NCBI GenBank assembly: GCA_021848345.1 | Contig: JAJZUV010000015.1 | Span: 1 to 64,000, forward strand | Direction of reading: 5' to 3' | Origin: Pseudomonadota bacterium | GTDB taxonomy: Bacteria > Pseudomonadota > Gammaproteobacteria > Burkholderiales > Burkholderiaceae_C | DNA length: 64,000 nucleotides | In this document: one piece after another, positions 7,898-16,445 of the stretch | How positions within the stretch are numbered: position 1 is the first letter of the stretch | How the letters are laid out: each line of letters begins with the position of its first letter | Program-made: the position numbers and the translations under genes | The notes under the pieces: model-generated | Seen by the model: the letters and a program-made list of their open reading frames with translations, nothing else | Databases searched by the model: none | Told to the model about the DNA's origin: nothing

Positions 7898-8758
7898 ATG
7901 GACTGGGACAACGCAAGGGTCTTTCTCGCGATCTGCCGCCAGGGCACGCTGCGCGCGGCCGCCGCCGAACTCCGGGTCGACCAGGCGACGGTCGGACGCC
8001 GCCTGGCGGCCCTCGAGAAATCGCTCGACGTGCGGCTGTTCCTGCGTACGCCCGGCGGGTACCTGCCGACCCCGGCCGGCGAGCGCGCGCGCCTGGGCGC
8101 CGAGCAGATGGAACAGGCCGCGCACCGACTGCAGCGCGAAATGCAGGGAGCGGACCGCCGCCTGTCGGGCACCGTGCGCCTGGCCTGTACCGACACGACC
8201 GCGACGACCTTCCTGATCCCCGCGCTGGCCGGCTTGCATCGGCAACATCCCGACGTGCGCGTGGTGCTGAGCGTGTCGACCCAGTTGACCAACCTGACGC
8301 GCCGCGAGGCGGATCTGGCGGTGCGGGTGCTTCGTCCGGACAGCCCGGACCTGATCGCCCGCCATCTCTCGCGGCGCGAGGTGGGCCTGTACGCCTCGCG
8401 CGACTACCTGGCGCGCCACGGCGAGCCAGTCCCGGGCAGCGCCTTCGCCGATCACGACGTCGTGATCTACCAGGCCGGGGTCTCGCGCCTGCACGGCGAC
8501 TCGCTGTGCGGCGAGCCGATCGCCAACGCCCGCGTGGCGATGGAGGTGAACACGGGCATGATGCTGGCACAGGCCGTACGCGCCGGCCTGGGCATCGGCG
8601 AGATTCCCACCCACCTGGCCGAGTCCTTCGAGGAACTCGTGCGCATCTGGCCGCAACGCTCCGAGGAGTACGACCTGTGGCTGGTGATGCACAAGGACCT
8701 TCACCGCACGGCCCGCGTGCGCGCGGTGGCCGATGCCGTGGTGGACGCGCTGACGTGA
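7898..8758 (+). CDS. LysR-family transcriptional regulator
   Basis: A 286-residue LysR regulator. The DNA-binding region is MDWDNARVFLAICRQGTLRA, then AAAELRVDQATVGRRLAALE, and the effector domain begins near LSGTVRLACTD. The ATG at 7898 has GGAGG five bases upstream; the frame is open 13 codons further but lacks a ribosome site there. The first helix (WDNARVFLAI) and the VGRRLAALE recognition helix are typical of the subgroup that controls adjacent efflux or metabolic genes. It diverges from the MFS-GST pair across two dyads and probably controls them. Effector unknown. Confidence 0.88.
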   Translation: MDWDNARVFLAICRQGTLRAAAAELRVDQATVGRRLAALEKSLDVRLFLRTPGGYLPTPAGERARLGAEQMEQAAHRLQREMQGADRRLSGTVRLACTDTTATTFLIPALAGLHRQHPDVRVVLSVSTQLTNLTRREADLAVRVLRPDSPDLIARHLSRREVGLYASRDYLARHGEPVPGSAFADHDVVIYQAGVSRLHGDSLCGEPIANARVAMEVNTGMMLAQAVRAGLGIGEIPTHLAESFEELVRIWPQRSEEYDLWLVMHKDLHRTARVRAVADAVVDALT

Positions 8759-8787
8759 CCCCGTTGCGCCGTCGCGAAAACCCGGAA

Positions 8788-8812
8788 CCGGAAACCAGCG
8801 CATCGTTTCCGG
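8788..8812. repeat. 8-bp inverted repeat upstream of the methyltransferase
   Basis: CCGGAAAC (8788-8795), nine bases, GTTTCCGG (8805-8812). There is no T-run, so an intrinsic terminator for the LysR gene is doubtful. It could be an operator for the gene starting at 8852. Confidence 0.35.
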
Positions 8813-8851
8813 CGTAGGCTAGCGCATCGGCAGCGCCCCAGGGAGACGGCG

Positions 8852-9685
8852 ATGGCACAGGACCTCGACGGTGTACGCGAACACTACGCGGCAGCCGGGC
8901 TGCTGGACCGCCTTCGTGCCGCGCTGGGCACGCTCGGGCCGGAGGATCGCCCGATGTCGCCCGCGCAGCTCGGCGCCATCGATCAGTTCCACACCCGCGG
9001 ACATGCCGCCACCGCCGACCTGGCCGAACTGGCCCGCATCGGGCCGGATGATCGCGTGCTGGATCTCGGCTGCGGCATCGGCGGCCCCGCACGCCTGCTG
9101 GCCGAGGCCCGCGGTTGCCGCGTCACCGGCGTCGACCTCAGCCCGGGGTTCGTCGAGGCCGCGCGCTACCTGAGCATGCGCACGGGCCAGCTGGCGCGCG
9201 TGGAATTCCTGTGCGCCAGCGCGCTCGCGCTTCCTCTGGCCGACGCGAGCTTCGATGTGGTGCTGCTGCAGCACGTGGCGATGAACATCGAGGACCGGCC
9301 TCGCCTGTACCGCGAGATCCGTCGACTGCTGGCGCCGGGCGGGCGCTTCGCCACCTACGACGTGGTGCGCGGCCTGGGCGAACCGTTGTATCCGGCCCCC
9401 TGGGCACGCGATGCGCGGGACAGTTTCCTGCTCGACCCGCAGGCCACGCGCGAAGCCGTCGAGTCCGCCGGCCTGCGTGTCGCGGCATGGCGCGACGACA
9501 CGCCCATGGCCCGGGAATGGGCCGCCCAACTCAAGGCCGCGGCTGCGGCTGCGCCGTCGAAGCCGGCCGGGCCCGGGCTCGGCGTGGTGATGGGCCCGCA
9601 ATTCCCGGTGCTGGCGGGCAACCATGCCCGCAACCTGCTGGAAGGACGCGTGGGCGTGCTGATGGCGGTGTTCGAAGCCACCTGA
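8852..9685 (+). CDS. Class I SAM-dependent methyltransferase
   Basis: A 277-residue methyltransferase. Motif I is VLDLGCGIGGPARLLAE, motif II region VTGVDLSPGFVEAA, motif post-II ALALPLADASFDVV, and motif III RLLAPGGRFATYDV. The order and spacing match UbiE/sarcosine-dimethylglycine methyltransferase-like enzymes acting on small molecules. The N-terminal helix (REHYAAAGLLDRLRAAL) is also typical of that group. The gene stands alone between a LysR gene and a nested inverted repeat, so context does not suggest the substrate. Confidence 0.83.
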   Translation: MAQDLDGVREHYAAAGLLDRLRAALGTLGPEDRPMSPAQLGAIDQFHTRGHAATADLAELARIGPDDRVLDLGCGIGGPARLLAEARGCRVTGVDLSPGFVEAARYLSMRTGQLARVEFLCASALALPLADASFDVVLLQHVAMNIEDRPRLYREIRRLLAPGGRFATYDVVRGLGEPLYPAPWARDARDSFLLDPQATREAVESAGLRVAAWRDDTPMAREWAAQLKAAAAAAPSKPAGPGLGVVMGPQFPVLAGNHARNLLEGRVGVLMAVFEAT

Positions 9686-9722
9686 GCGCGGCACCGCATA
9701 CGGGCGAAGCCGCGGACGCGAG

Positions 9723-9796
9723 AAGGCCGGACCGGTCGCCCGGGGGGACCGCCGCGCAAAGCGCGGCAGCCTCCGCAGAGCGACCGCTCCGGCCTT
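9723..9796. repeat. Nested inverted repeat between convergent genes (terminator-like or REP-like)
   Basis: Outer arms of 17 bp (9723-9739 and 9780-9796) pair with one mismatch. Inside lies a second perfect hairpin, GCCGCGC-AAA-GCGCGGC (9751-9767). It separates the methyltransferase from the convergent 48-codon gene. It could act as a bidirectional terminator, though neither side has a long T-run. The nested layout also resembles a palindromic intergenic (REP-type) unit; I saw no second copy in this window. Confidence 0.5.
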
Positions 9797-9815
9797 GGTC
9801 GACGCGCCTCGACGA

Positions 9816-9962
9816 TTACTGCTTCGGCGCGTTCGAGTTCTGGGCCGAGCTGGCGGCCTTGCTGTGGTGATACATCGCCGCGTTGGCGATCATCGGGCTG
9901 GCCAGGGCGGTCACGGTGGCAACGGCGAGGACGACACGGGCAATCGTGCGGGAAGCGGTCAT
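9816..9962 (-). CDS. 48-residue exported peptide, function unknown
   Basis: Starts MTASRTIARVVLAVATVTAL and has a clear signal peptide: charged start, hydrophobic core, and probable cleavage after ANA. That leaves a mature peptide of roughly 20 residues (AMYHHSKAASSAQNSNAPKQ). GAGAGGAG lies seven bases upstream of the ATG, an unusually good ribosome site, so I believe the gene is translated. The mature part is Ser/Ala/Asn/Gln rich with one His pair and no Cys. No recognisable family. It stands alone, with a nested hairpin just downstream. Confidence 0.65.
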   Translation of the reverse strand: MTASRTIARVVLAVATVTALASPMIANAAMYHHSKAASSAQNSNAPKQ

Positions 9963-10304
9963 GAGAAAACTCCTCTCGTGGGTTGATGAAGACGACGGCC
10001 GCGCCTTCGGCGGCCGCGGGACCCGACCTCCGGGTCTCGGGCCTTGTCTTGCAATGCCCGTGCCCACGCGAAAATCCTCTCTTTTATCAAGGACTTGACG
10101 CCCGCACGCTGCAGCGGATCGGGCGCCAGGCGCCAGCATGCGCCCCCGAAGCGCCCGAAACGTCGCCTGCGGGCGACGCGCGCCACCCGGCGACACCGCG
10201 AAAGGCAAGGATTGCGGGCGCTTGCGCGTGTCGCCTCGCACCGACACACGGGTAACCGATTACATCGAGTTGCCGATGTGTCGAATGGCGAGCGAATCGA
10301 GGGC
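9963..10304. other. Intergenic region upstream of the 48-codon gene
   Basis: About 340 bases without a supported gene. It holds a perfect hairpin CGTCGCC-TGCG-GGCGACG (10161-10178) with no T-run, and the leader of the exported-peptide gene. I could not find a convincing sigma70 promoter; TTGATA on the minus strand near 10083-10088 lacks a matching -10. Nothing resembling an RNA gene was recognised. Confidence 0.5.
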
Positions 10305-11003
10305 TCAAACTTCCAGCCACTCGCGCCGGAGCTCGGTCTGCTGCATCAGCGCATCGGGCGTGCCCTCGAACACCATGCGTCCGTGGCCCATCACATACAC
10401 CCGGTGGGAGATGCGCAGCGCGATCACCAGTCGCTGCTCGACCAGCAGGATGGAAATCCCCCGCGCCGCGATCTCCCCCAGGAAGGCCCCCGTGCGTTCG
10501 ACCATCTGCGGGGACAACCCTTCGGTAGGCTCGTCGATCATGATCAGCGCCGGATCGCCCATCAGGGTGCGGCACATGGTCAGCATCTGCTGCTCGCCGC
10601 CCGAGAGCGCCCCGCCCGGCGCCTGGGCACGATCGCGAAGTTGCGGAAACAGTGCCCAGGTGTCCTGCAGGGTCCAGCGCGAGCGCTTCTGGCCGGGCTT
10701 GATCCCCAGCAGCAGGTTCTGCTCGACGCTCAGGTCGGGGAAGATCGCCCGCTCCTCGGGGACGTAGCCGATGCCCAGGCGCGCGATCGCGTGGGGCTTC
10801 AGGCCCGCGATCGAGCGCCCACGGAAGCTGATTTCTCCGCGCGGAACGGGATCGCCCATGATGGCCTTGAGCGCAGTGGAGCGGCCCGCGCCGTTGCGCC
10901 CCAGAATGCTGACGATCTCCCGCTCGCCGACCTCGAAGTCCACGCCCTGCAACACATGGCTCTTGCCGTAGTAGGCATGCAAGCCGCGCACCGTGAGCAT
11001 CAT
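10305..11003 (-). CDS. livF: Branched-chain-type ABC transporter ATPase LivF-like
   Basis: A 232-residue ATP-binding subunit of a Liv/HAAT ABC importer. It shows Walker A GRNGAGRST, the Q-loop region IGYVPEERAIFPDLSVEQNL, signature LSGGEQQML, Walker B LIMIDEPTEGLSP, and the H-loop region SILLVEQ. Two points are odd: the Walker A lysine is Arg (codon CGC near 10892), and the H-loop His position reads Q as in LivF proteins generally. I recall Arg variants in LivF relatives from betaproteobacteria, so the protein may be functional through its LivG partner. It is the last gene of the thiolase-to-liv cluster; two adjacent ATGs at its start overlap the livG stop. Confidence 0.88.
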   Translation of the reverse strand: MMLTVRGLHAYYGKSHVLQGVDFEVGEREIVSILGRNGAGRSTALKAIMGDPVPRGEISFRGRSIAGLKPHAIARLGIGYVPEERAIFPDLSVEQNLLLGIKPGQKRSRWTLQDTWALFPQLRDRAQAPGGALSGGEQQMLTMCRTLMGDPALIMIDEPTEGLSPQMVERTGAFLGEIAARGISILLVEQRLVIALRISHRVYVMGHGRMVFEGTPDALMQQTELRREWLEV

Positions 11004-11776
11004 GCCCCCTCCGTGCCGAGATAGGCCTCGCGCACCCGCGCGTCCGCCTTCACGCGCTCCGGCGTGTCCGAGGCCACGACCTTCCCGTACACCAGCACCG
11101 TGATGCGGTCGGCGAGGTCGAACACCACGCCCATGTCGTGTTCGATCATCAGCAGGGTGCGGTGCTCGCTGACCTTGCGGATCAACTCCACCACGCGCTG
11201 CGTCTCGGCATGGCTCATGCCCGCGGTAGGCTCGTCGAGCAACAGCGTGTGCGCGTCGCCGGCGATGGCCAGGCCGATGTCCAGCGCGCGCTGCTCCGCG
11301 TAGGTAAGCACCCCCGCCGGGGCGTCGCGCCGGTCGAGCAGACCGATCTCGGCCAGAATCCGCTCGGTGCGCTCGCGCACGTCGGCCAGTCCGTCCACGC
11401 GGCGCCAGAAGGCATGGCGATAGCCCATGGACCACAGGGTCGCGCAGCGGATGTTCTCCCATACGCTCAGGCGCGCGAACACGTTGGTGACCTGGAAGCT
11501 GCGCGACAAGCCGCGTCGATAGATCCGCTCGGGCGCCATGCCCGCGATCTCGGCTCCGTCCAGTCGAATGGAACCGCCGGTCGGTCGCAGTCGCCCGCTG
11601 ATCAGGTGGAACAGCGTGGACTTGCCAGCTCCATTGGGGCCGATGACCGCGTGGCGCTCCCCGCGCGGGATGCTCAGGTCCACGCCGCGGATGATCTCGG
11701 TGCGACCGAAATTCTTGCGCAGCCCCGCGATGACCAGCGCCGGCGCGTCCTGCCCCTGGTGGGCGATGGCACTCAT
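11000..11776 (-). CDS. livG: Branched-chain-type ABC transporter ATPase LivG-like
   Basis: A 258-residue ATPase subunit. It has an intact Walker A (GPNGAGKST), Walker B (TLLLDEPTAGMS) and H-loop (IEHDMGVVFDLAD). The LivG-specific insertion reads RGLSRSFQVTNVFARLSVWENI. The usual LSGGQ signature is degenerate (VLTYAEQRALDIG), a common LivG variation. It is coupled to its neighbours: the stop of livM overlaps its ATG, and its own stop overlaps the livF start. It should energise import by the LivHM pore. In this cluster the substrate is more likely an organic or aromatic acid than an amino acid. Confidence 0.92.
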   Translation of the reverse strand: MSAIAHQGQDAPALVIAGLRKNFGRTEIIRGVDLSIPRGERHAVIGPNGAGKSTLFHLISGRLRPTGGSIRLDGAEIAGMAPERIYRRGLSRSFQVTNVFARLSVWENIRCATLWSMGYRHAFWRRVDGLADVRERTERILAEIGLLDRRDAPAGVLTYAEQRALDIGLAIAGDAHTLLLDEPTAGMSHAETQRVVELIRKVSEHRTLLMIEHDMGVVFDLADRITVLVYGKVVASDTPERVKADARVREAYLGTEGA

Positions 11777-13071
11777 GTCTTCGTCCTCCCCTCGGGCGCC
11801 GCCGTCAGCGCCTGTGCGTAGGCTGCGCGCACCCACGGCATGGCCTTGCGCAGCAGCCCTCCCCCCGCGAGCGCCAGCAGCGCGGCCGCGCACCAGGGCA
11901 GCGGCGAAGCGGCGCTCAGGCGCAGGTACGCGAAGCGCATCGCCGGCCCATCGGACGCGTGCACCATCAGATGATTGGTCATCTCCAGGGCCAGCGAGCA
12001 GCCCGCGGCCAGAGTCAACCCCGCGATCGTCGCCGCCGCGTAGGCCGGCAGCACGCGATGCAGCCGGCGCGCCGCGAGCAGCGGCCACTGGCGCCGCAGC
12101 ACCCCCGCCAGTCCCTCGGGCGCGAACATCACGACGCCGATGAACAACAGGCCCAGGTACAGGCGCCACAGATCGGTGACGTCGCTCAGGCTGACCTGCA
12201 GCCAGGTGACCAGCACGGCGCCGAGAATCGGCCCCACGAAGTCGCCCGTGCCGCCGATGAAGGTCATGAGAATCACCGCTCCGGACTGGGTCAGTCCCAG
12301 TTGCGAGGAACTCATCAGCTCGAAGTTGATCGCGGCCAGTGCGCCTGCGACGCCGGCGAAGCCGCCCGAGAAGGTGAAGGCGAGAAAGCGCACGGCCTGG
12401 ATGTCGAAGCCTATGAACCTGGCGCGCTCGGGGTTGTCGCGCACGGCCCTGCACATGCGCCCGAAGGGCGTGCGGGTCAACGCGAACATCGCCGCCGCCG
12501 ACACCAGGCCCCAAAAGGCGATCAGGTAATAGACCTGCAACTGCGGGCCGAAGCTGATTCCGAAGGGATGCACGAGCGCCGTGCGGTCCGTGCCCACTCC
12601 TTGTTCGCCGCCGAACACATGCTGCAGGATCAGCGCCGCGCTGGCCACCAGTTCGCACAGGCCCAGCGTGATCATCGCGAACGCCGTTCCCGCGCGGCGC
12701 GTGGCCACGCTGCCGAACAGCGCGGCGAACAGCAGCCCGGCCACGCCGCCGGCGAGCGGGAACAGCGCCAGCGGAACCGGAAGCCCGGCAGCCTCGACCA
12801 GGTTCATCAGATGCACGGTCATGAAGCCGCCGAGGCCGTAGTACACGGCATGCCCGAAGGACAGAAGTCCGGTCTGCCCGAGCAGCATGTTGTAGGACAG
12901 GGCGAAGATGGCCATCGTGCCCATCAGGCTCATGGTGGTCAGCGCCAGCCCGGAATCGAACACGCGCGGCAGTACGGCCAGCGCCACGGCCGCCGCGAGC
13001 CAGGGGCCGAGCTTCGACAGGGGCGCGCCGGATCGCACCGCGCGCCCCCCGGTGCTTGCCGGGCTGCTCAT
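11773..13071 (-). CDS. livM: ABC transporter permease LivM-like (with C-terminal extension)
   Basis: A 432-residue inner-membrane permease, longer than the usual 320-360 residues. The LivM core includes LSYNMLLGQTGLLSFGHAVY, AMITLGLCELVA, FGRMCRAVRDNPERARFIG and FIGGTGDFVGPILGAVL. After the core (about residue 330) an extra segment of roughly 100 residues adds two predicted membrane helices (YAAATIAGLTLAAGCSLAL and PLPWCAAALLALAGGGLL). The 3' end overlaps the livG start by 4 bp and its ATG overlaps the livH stop. It forms the transmembrane channel with LivH. Confidence 0.9.
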   Translation of the reverse strand: MSSPASTGGRAVRSGAPLSKLGPWLAAAVALAVLPRVFDSGLALTTMSLMGTMAIFALSYNMLLGQTGLLSFGHAVYYGLGGFMTVHLMNLVEAAGLPVPLALFPLAGGVAGLLFAALFGSVATRRAGTAFAMITLGLCELVASAALILQHVFGGEQGVGTDRTALVHPFGISFGPQLQVYYLIAFWGLVSAAAMFALTRTPFGRMCRAVRDNPERARFIGFDIQAVRFLAFTFSGGFAGVAGALAAINFELMSSSQLGLTQSGAVILMTFIGGTGDFVGPILGAVLVTWLQVSLSDVTDLWRLYLGLLFIGVVMFAPEGLAGVLRRQWPLLAARRLHRVLPAYAAATIAGLTLAAGCSLALEMTNHLMVHASDGPAMRFAYLRLSAASPLPWCAAALLALAGGGLLRKAMPWVRAAYAQALTAAPEGRTKT

Positions 13072-14030
13072 GATTCGCGCGCTCCCATCAGGCCGCGCGG
13101 CCGCACGATCAGCACCAGCACGAGCAGAAGGTAGGGCAGGATCGGTGCGAGCTGGGCGACCGTCACGTTCCAGACGTCGCCGAGCAGCGGAGCCAGCGCG
13201 CCACCCGCGCGCAAGGGGCCGAAGCTCGCGGCCAGCGAGGCGTTGGATGCGACCGCGAAGGTCTGCACCAGTCCGATGGTCAGCGAGGCGACGAAGGCTC
13301 CCCCCAGCGAACCCAGGCCGCCGAACACCACGACCACGAACAGGATCGGCCCGAGCAGTTCCGCCATGTTGGACTGGGTCACCAGCGCCGGGCCGGCGAT
13401 CACGCCGGCCAGCGCAGCCAGGCCGCAGCCGACGCCGAACACCAGCATGAAGATGCGTTCCACGTCGTGCCCCAGCATCGCGACCATGCCGGGATGGCTC
13501 AGCGCGGCCTGTACCACCAGACCGATGCGGGAGCATTTCACGACCAGCGCCAGCGCGATGAAGATCGCCGCCGAGCCGAACAGCTCGAACAGCTTGAACG
13601 CCGGATAGTGGATCGAGAACAGGCTGAACGCGGAGAAGTCGAGCGCGTGCGGGACCTGGTAGTTCATCGGCAGCGTGCCCCAGACGATCTGCACCAGCTC
13701 CTGGATGATGAAGGTCAGGCCGAAGGTGAACAGCAACTCCGCGACATGCCCGTGCCGGTGCACGCGCCGAAGCCCGTAGCGCTCCACGGCCATGCCGATG
13801 CCGCCCACCAGCACGGGCGCGATCAGCAGCCCGGGCCAGTAGCCCAGGTACAGACTGGTCTCGAATCCGAAGAAGGCCCCCAGCATGTAGAAGCTCGCAT
13901 GGGCGAAGTTCAGCACCCCCATCATGCTGAAGATGACGGTCAGGCCGCTGGCCAGCAGGAAAAGGAGCATCCCGTAGAGGACGCCGTCGAGGGTCGATGT
14001 CAGGACGATGTCGAGCATGGCACGATCCAT
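13068..14030 (-). CDS. livH: ABC transporter permease LivH-like
   Basis: A 320-residue inner-membrane permease. It has the LivH signature ASGLTVIFSMMGVLNFAHAS near the N-terminus and further conserved blocks FTFGLTFIIQELVQ and FGGLGSLGGAFVASLTIG. I use the ATG at 14028-14030 (MDRAMLDIV); the ATG at 14016-14018 (MLDIVLT) is an equally plausible start, and upstream sequence adds an unconserved stretch. Overlaps livM by 4 bp. It pairs with LivM to form the pore of the importer served by the binding protein encoded at 14121. Confidence 0.9.
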   Translation of the reverse strand: MDRAMLDIVLTSTLDGVLYGMLLFLLASGLTVIFSMMGVLNFAHASFYMLGAFFGFETSLYLGYWPGLLIAPVLVGGIGMAVERYGLRRVHRHGHVAELLFTFGLTFIIQELVQIVWGTLPMNYQVPHALDFSAFSLFSIHYPAFKLFELFGSAAIFIALALVVKCSRIGLVVQAALSHPGMVAMLGHDVERIFMLVFGVGCGLAALAGVIAGPALVTQSNMAELLGPILFVVVVFGGLGSLGGAFVASLTIGLVQTFAVASNASLAASFGPLRAGGALAPLLGDVWNVTVAQLAPILPYLLLVLVLIVRPRGLMGARES

Positions 14031-14120
14031 CGGCTGGTAGGGGCCGGCCACCGCTGTCGCGGCGCCGCGCCCGTGCTGCGGCACCGCGTCAGCGCGCGGC
14101 GCCGCCCCGTGTCCCCGGGC

Positions 14121-15368
14121 TCAGGGACGCTTCATGTGGCAGGTCGTGGGCAGGACGGTGGCCTTGCTCGGGATCTTCGCGACCACCTTCCAGCCCCAGC
14201 CGGTGCCCTCGTCCAGGAAGGGATGGGCTCCGCCGACCGGCCCGAAGGTGGAGATGAACAGGGGCTGGAACAACTGGTGGTCGCTGGCCCGCATGAAGCC
14301 CGGCTCGCCGCTGGAGAAGGTCTTGTAGCGCATGCCCTCGAGCTTGGGCACGAACTTGACCGGCTCGGTCGACCCGGCTTCACGCATGGCCTGGAACAAC
14401 ATGCCCGTGAGGTTGAACAGCTTGGGGTAGAAGAACGGATCGTCCTTGTGGCTGGCGATGTAGGTGGCCGCCATCCGGCGCGCCGGCGCGTAGCTCACGT
14501 TGTTGACCCCTTCGTTGACCTGGAACACGCGGTCGGGCAGGTTGGCCTGCTTGATCGCCGTGGGGCCTCCGGGCAGTCCGGCGTAGTAGGTGTACCAGTT
14601 CACCTTCAGCCCGGCGTCGCCCGCGGCCTTCAGCAGCAGCGCCAGGTCCTGACCCCAATCGGCTGTGATCACGCTGTCCGCACCGGAGGCCTTGATCTTC
14701 GCGATATAGGGGGAGAAGTCCGTGACCTTGAGCAAGGGATGGAATTCGTCGCCCACGATGCGCACGCCGGGATCCTGCTTCTTGAGCATGCGTGCCGCGG
14801 CGTCGGCCACGGAATGGCCGAAGTCGTAGTCCTGGTTGATCAGGTAGACCTTCTTGATGTCCGGCTGCGAATGGATGAAATGGGTCAGCGCCTGCATCTT
14901 CACGTCGACGTTGGCGTCGAAACTGAATTGCCAGTAGCTGCAGTTCGCGTTGGTGATGCTGGGGTCGATGGCCCCGTAGTTCAGGTACACCACCCCCTTG
15001 CCGGGGTTGCGCTCGTTGTACCGGGTGACGAAGCTCTCGATGGCTGAGCCCACGGAAGATCCGGTGCCCTGGACGATGATGTCCACGCCGTCGTCAATGG
15101 CCTTTTGCACCTGCACCAGGCTGGTCTGCGGACTGAGCTTGTTGTCGTAGGGGACGATCTTCACCTTCTCCCCCAGCACGCCGCCCTTCGCGTCGACCTG
15201 GCGGGCGATGAAATCCAACTCCCTCAGTCCGATCTGCCCGGCGCTGGCGCCGCCGCCCGACAAGGGGTCCACATAGCCGATCCGGATGGTGCCGGCGGCC
15301 AGCGCGGACTGCGCCGCGAGCCCCGACAGGGACAGCCCGAGAGCCGCCGCGAACACTGCTGCCTTCAT
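14121..15368 (-). CDS. Periplasmic substrate-binding protein of Liv-type ABC importer
   Basis: A 415-residue type-1 periplasmic binding protein. A clear signal peptide (MKAAVFAAALGLSLSGLAAQ, then SALAA) is followed by IRIGYVDPLSGGGASAGQIG, the usual start of the LivK-like fold. YLINQDYDFGHSVADAA and VITADWGQDLALLLKAAGDA are hinge-region blocks. GAGGAG lies eight bases before the ATG. It is encoded immediately upstream of livHMGF and downstream of an SDR, so it probably delivers an organic acid destined for CoA activation by the synthetase at 17199. Exact ligand unknown. Confidence 0.9.
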   Translation of the reverse strand: MKAAVFAAALGLSLSGLAAQSALAAGTIRIGYVDPLSGGGASAGQIGLRELDFIARQVDAKGGVLGEKVKIVPYDNKLSPQTSLVQVQKAIDDGVDIIVQGTGSSVGSAIESFVTRYNERNPGKGVVYLNYGAIDPSITNANCSYWQFSFDANVDVKMQALTHFIHSQPDIKKVYLINQDYDFGHSVADAAARMLKKQDPGVRIVGDEFHPLLKVTDFSPYIAKIKASGADSVITADWGQDLALLLKAAGDAGLKVNWYTYYAGLPGGPTAIKQANLPDRVFQVNEGVNNVSYAPARRMAATYIASHKDDPFFYPKLFNLTGMLFQAMREAGSTEPVKFVPKLEGMRYKTFSSGEPGFMRASDHQLFQPLFISTFGPVGGAHPFLDEGTGWGWKVVAKIPSKATVLPTTCHMKRP

Positions 15369-15466
15369 TGCTCATCTCCTCGCTGGGCTCTTGGTTGTCC
15401 GCGCGCCGGGTGCCCTGCTCCGGGCGCGCGGTGTCGGCCGGCTCCATCGGAGCCGGCCCGGGATGC

Positions 15467-16351
15467 TCAGGCGCTGCGCCGCTCCACGGTCGCGCTGCCC
15501 TGCAGCTCGCGCTCGGCCTGGGTGAAACCGTAGTCCGGCACGATCTCGCGCTCACGGTCGCCGATATCGGCCCAGGCCTCCACGACGCGCTGCGCGGCGT
15601 CCGGCCCGCCGCCGAGCTGCACGCCCTGGGTGAGGGTCACGTGGGCGCGAGCGAAGTGCCCGCCGCCGGCGCACAGAATGGCGCGCGTGGGGGCATCGGT
15701 GCCGACCAGCGCCACCAGCCCCGGGCTGACCAGCTCCGGTGCCAGACGCTGCAGCGCCTCGGGCGACAGCACGCCGTCGGTCATCTGGGTCGCCGCGGTC
15801 GGCGCCAGGCAGTTCACGCGAATGCCGTATTTGTCGCCTTCCAGGGCGAGGGTCTGCATCAGTCCCACCAGGGCCATCTTGGCGGAGCCGTAGTTGGACT
15901 GGCCGAAGTTGCCGTAAAGCCCGGACGAGGAGGTCGTCATGACCACGCGGCCGTACTGCTGGGCGCGCATGATGTCCCAGACCGCCTTGGTGCAGATCAC
16001 CGAGCCCATCAGGTGCACATCGAGCACCAGGCGGAAATCGTCCAGGTCCATCTTGGCGAAACTCTTGTCGCGCAGGATGCCCGCGTTGTTCACCAGGATG
16101 TCGATGCGACCCCACTCGGTCATCGCGCGCTGCACCATGGCCGCCACCTGGGCCGCATCGGTGACCGAGCCGGCCGCCGGCAAGGCACTGCCGCCCTCGG
16201 CGCGAATGCGTGACGCCACCGCGGCGGCCTGCTCGGCGTCGAGGTCGTTGACGACCACCCGCGCTCCCTGGCGTGCCAGTTCCAGCGCATGGCAGCGTCC
16301 CAACCCGGCACCCGCCCCCGTCACGATCGCGACGCGATCCCGCAGCATCAT
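15467..16351 (-). CDS. SDR of the (3R)-hydroxyacyl-CoA dehydrogenase / multifunctional enzyme type 2 group
   Basis: A 294-residue SDR. The cofactor loop is VTGAGAGLGRCHALELARQG; then NNAGILRDKSF, the catalytic Ser in TTSSSGLYGN, and NYGSAK as YxxxK. The NDLD motif after the second strand selects NAD. The GxGxGLGR.HAL and RDKSFAKM patterns are those of the dehydrogenase domain of peroxisomal MFE-2 and bacterial relatives acting on acyl-CoA or steroid side-chain intermediates. AAGGAG precedes the ATG. Adjacent synthetase, thiolase and transporter genes support a role in a beta-oxidation-like pathway. Confidence 0.85.
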   Translation of the reverse strand: MMLRDRVAIVTGAGAGLGRCHALELARQGARVVVNDLDAEQAAAVASRIRAEGGSALPAAGSVTDAAQVAAMVQRAMTEWGRIDILVNNAGILRDKSFAKMDLDDFRLVLDVHLMGSVICTKAVWDIMRAQQYGRVVMTTSSSGLYGNFGQSNYGSAKMALVGLMQTLALEGDKYGIRVNCLAPTAATQMTDGVLSPEALQRLAPELVSPGLVALVGTDAPTRAILCAGGGHFARAHVTLTQGVQLGGGPDAAQRVVEAWADIGDREREIVPDYGFTQAERELQGSATVERRSA

Positions 16352-16377
16352 GCTTGTCTCCTTGTGGGTCTTATTTG

Positions 16378-16397
16378 TTCACTATCGAACGAGTGAA
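16378..16397. promoter_or_regulatory. Inverted repeat upstream of the SDR-liv genes (probable TetR operator)
   Basis: TTCACT, eight bases (ATCGAACG), AGTGAA. It lies 26 bases upstream of the SDR ATG, downstream of the tetR gene. Within it, GTTC-N6-GAAC gives a second overlapping dyad. This is the natural place for the TetR encoded at 16446 to control the SDR-liv transcript. Inferred. Confidence 0.5.
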
Positions 16398-16445
16398 AAT
16401 CCTAGGCGCAATCCCCGATGCCCGCAAGGGGTGTTGTCCCAGGGC

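Noticed and set aside
8788-8812. Inverted repeat as a terminator of the LysR gene
   Set aside because: Good symmetry but no T-run; termination not supported.
10161-10178. Hairpin CGTCGCC-TGCG-GGCGACG as an RNA gene or terminator
   Set aside because: No T-run and no conserved RNA family features visible; left as a part of the intergenic region.
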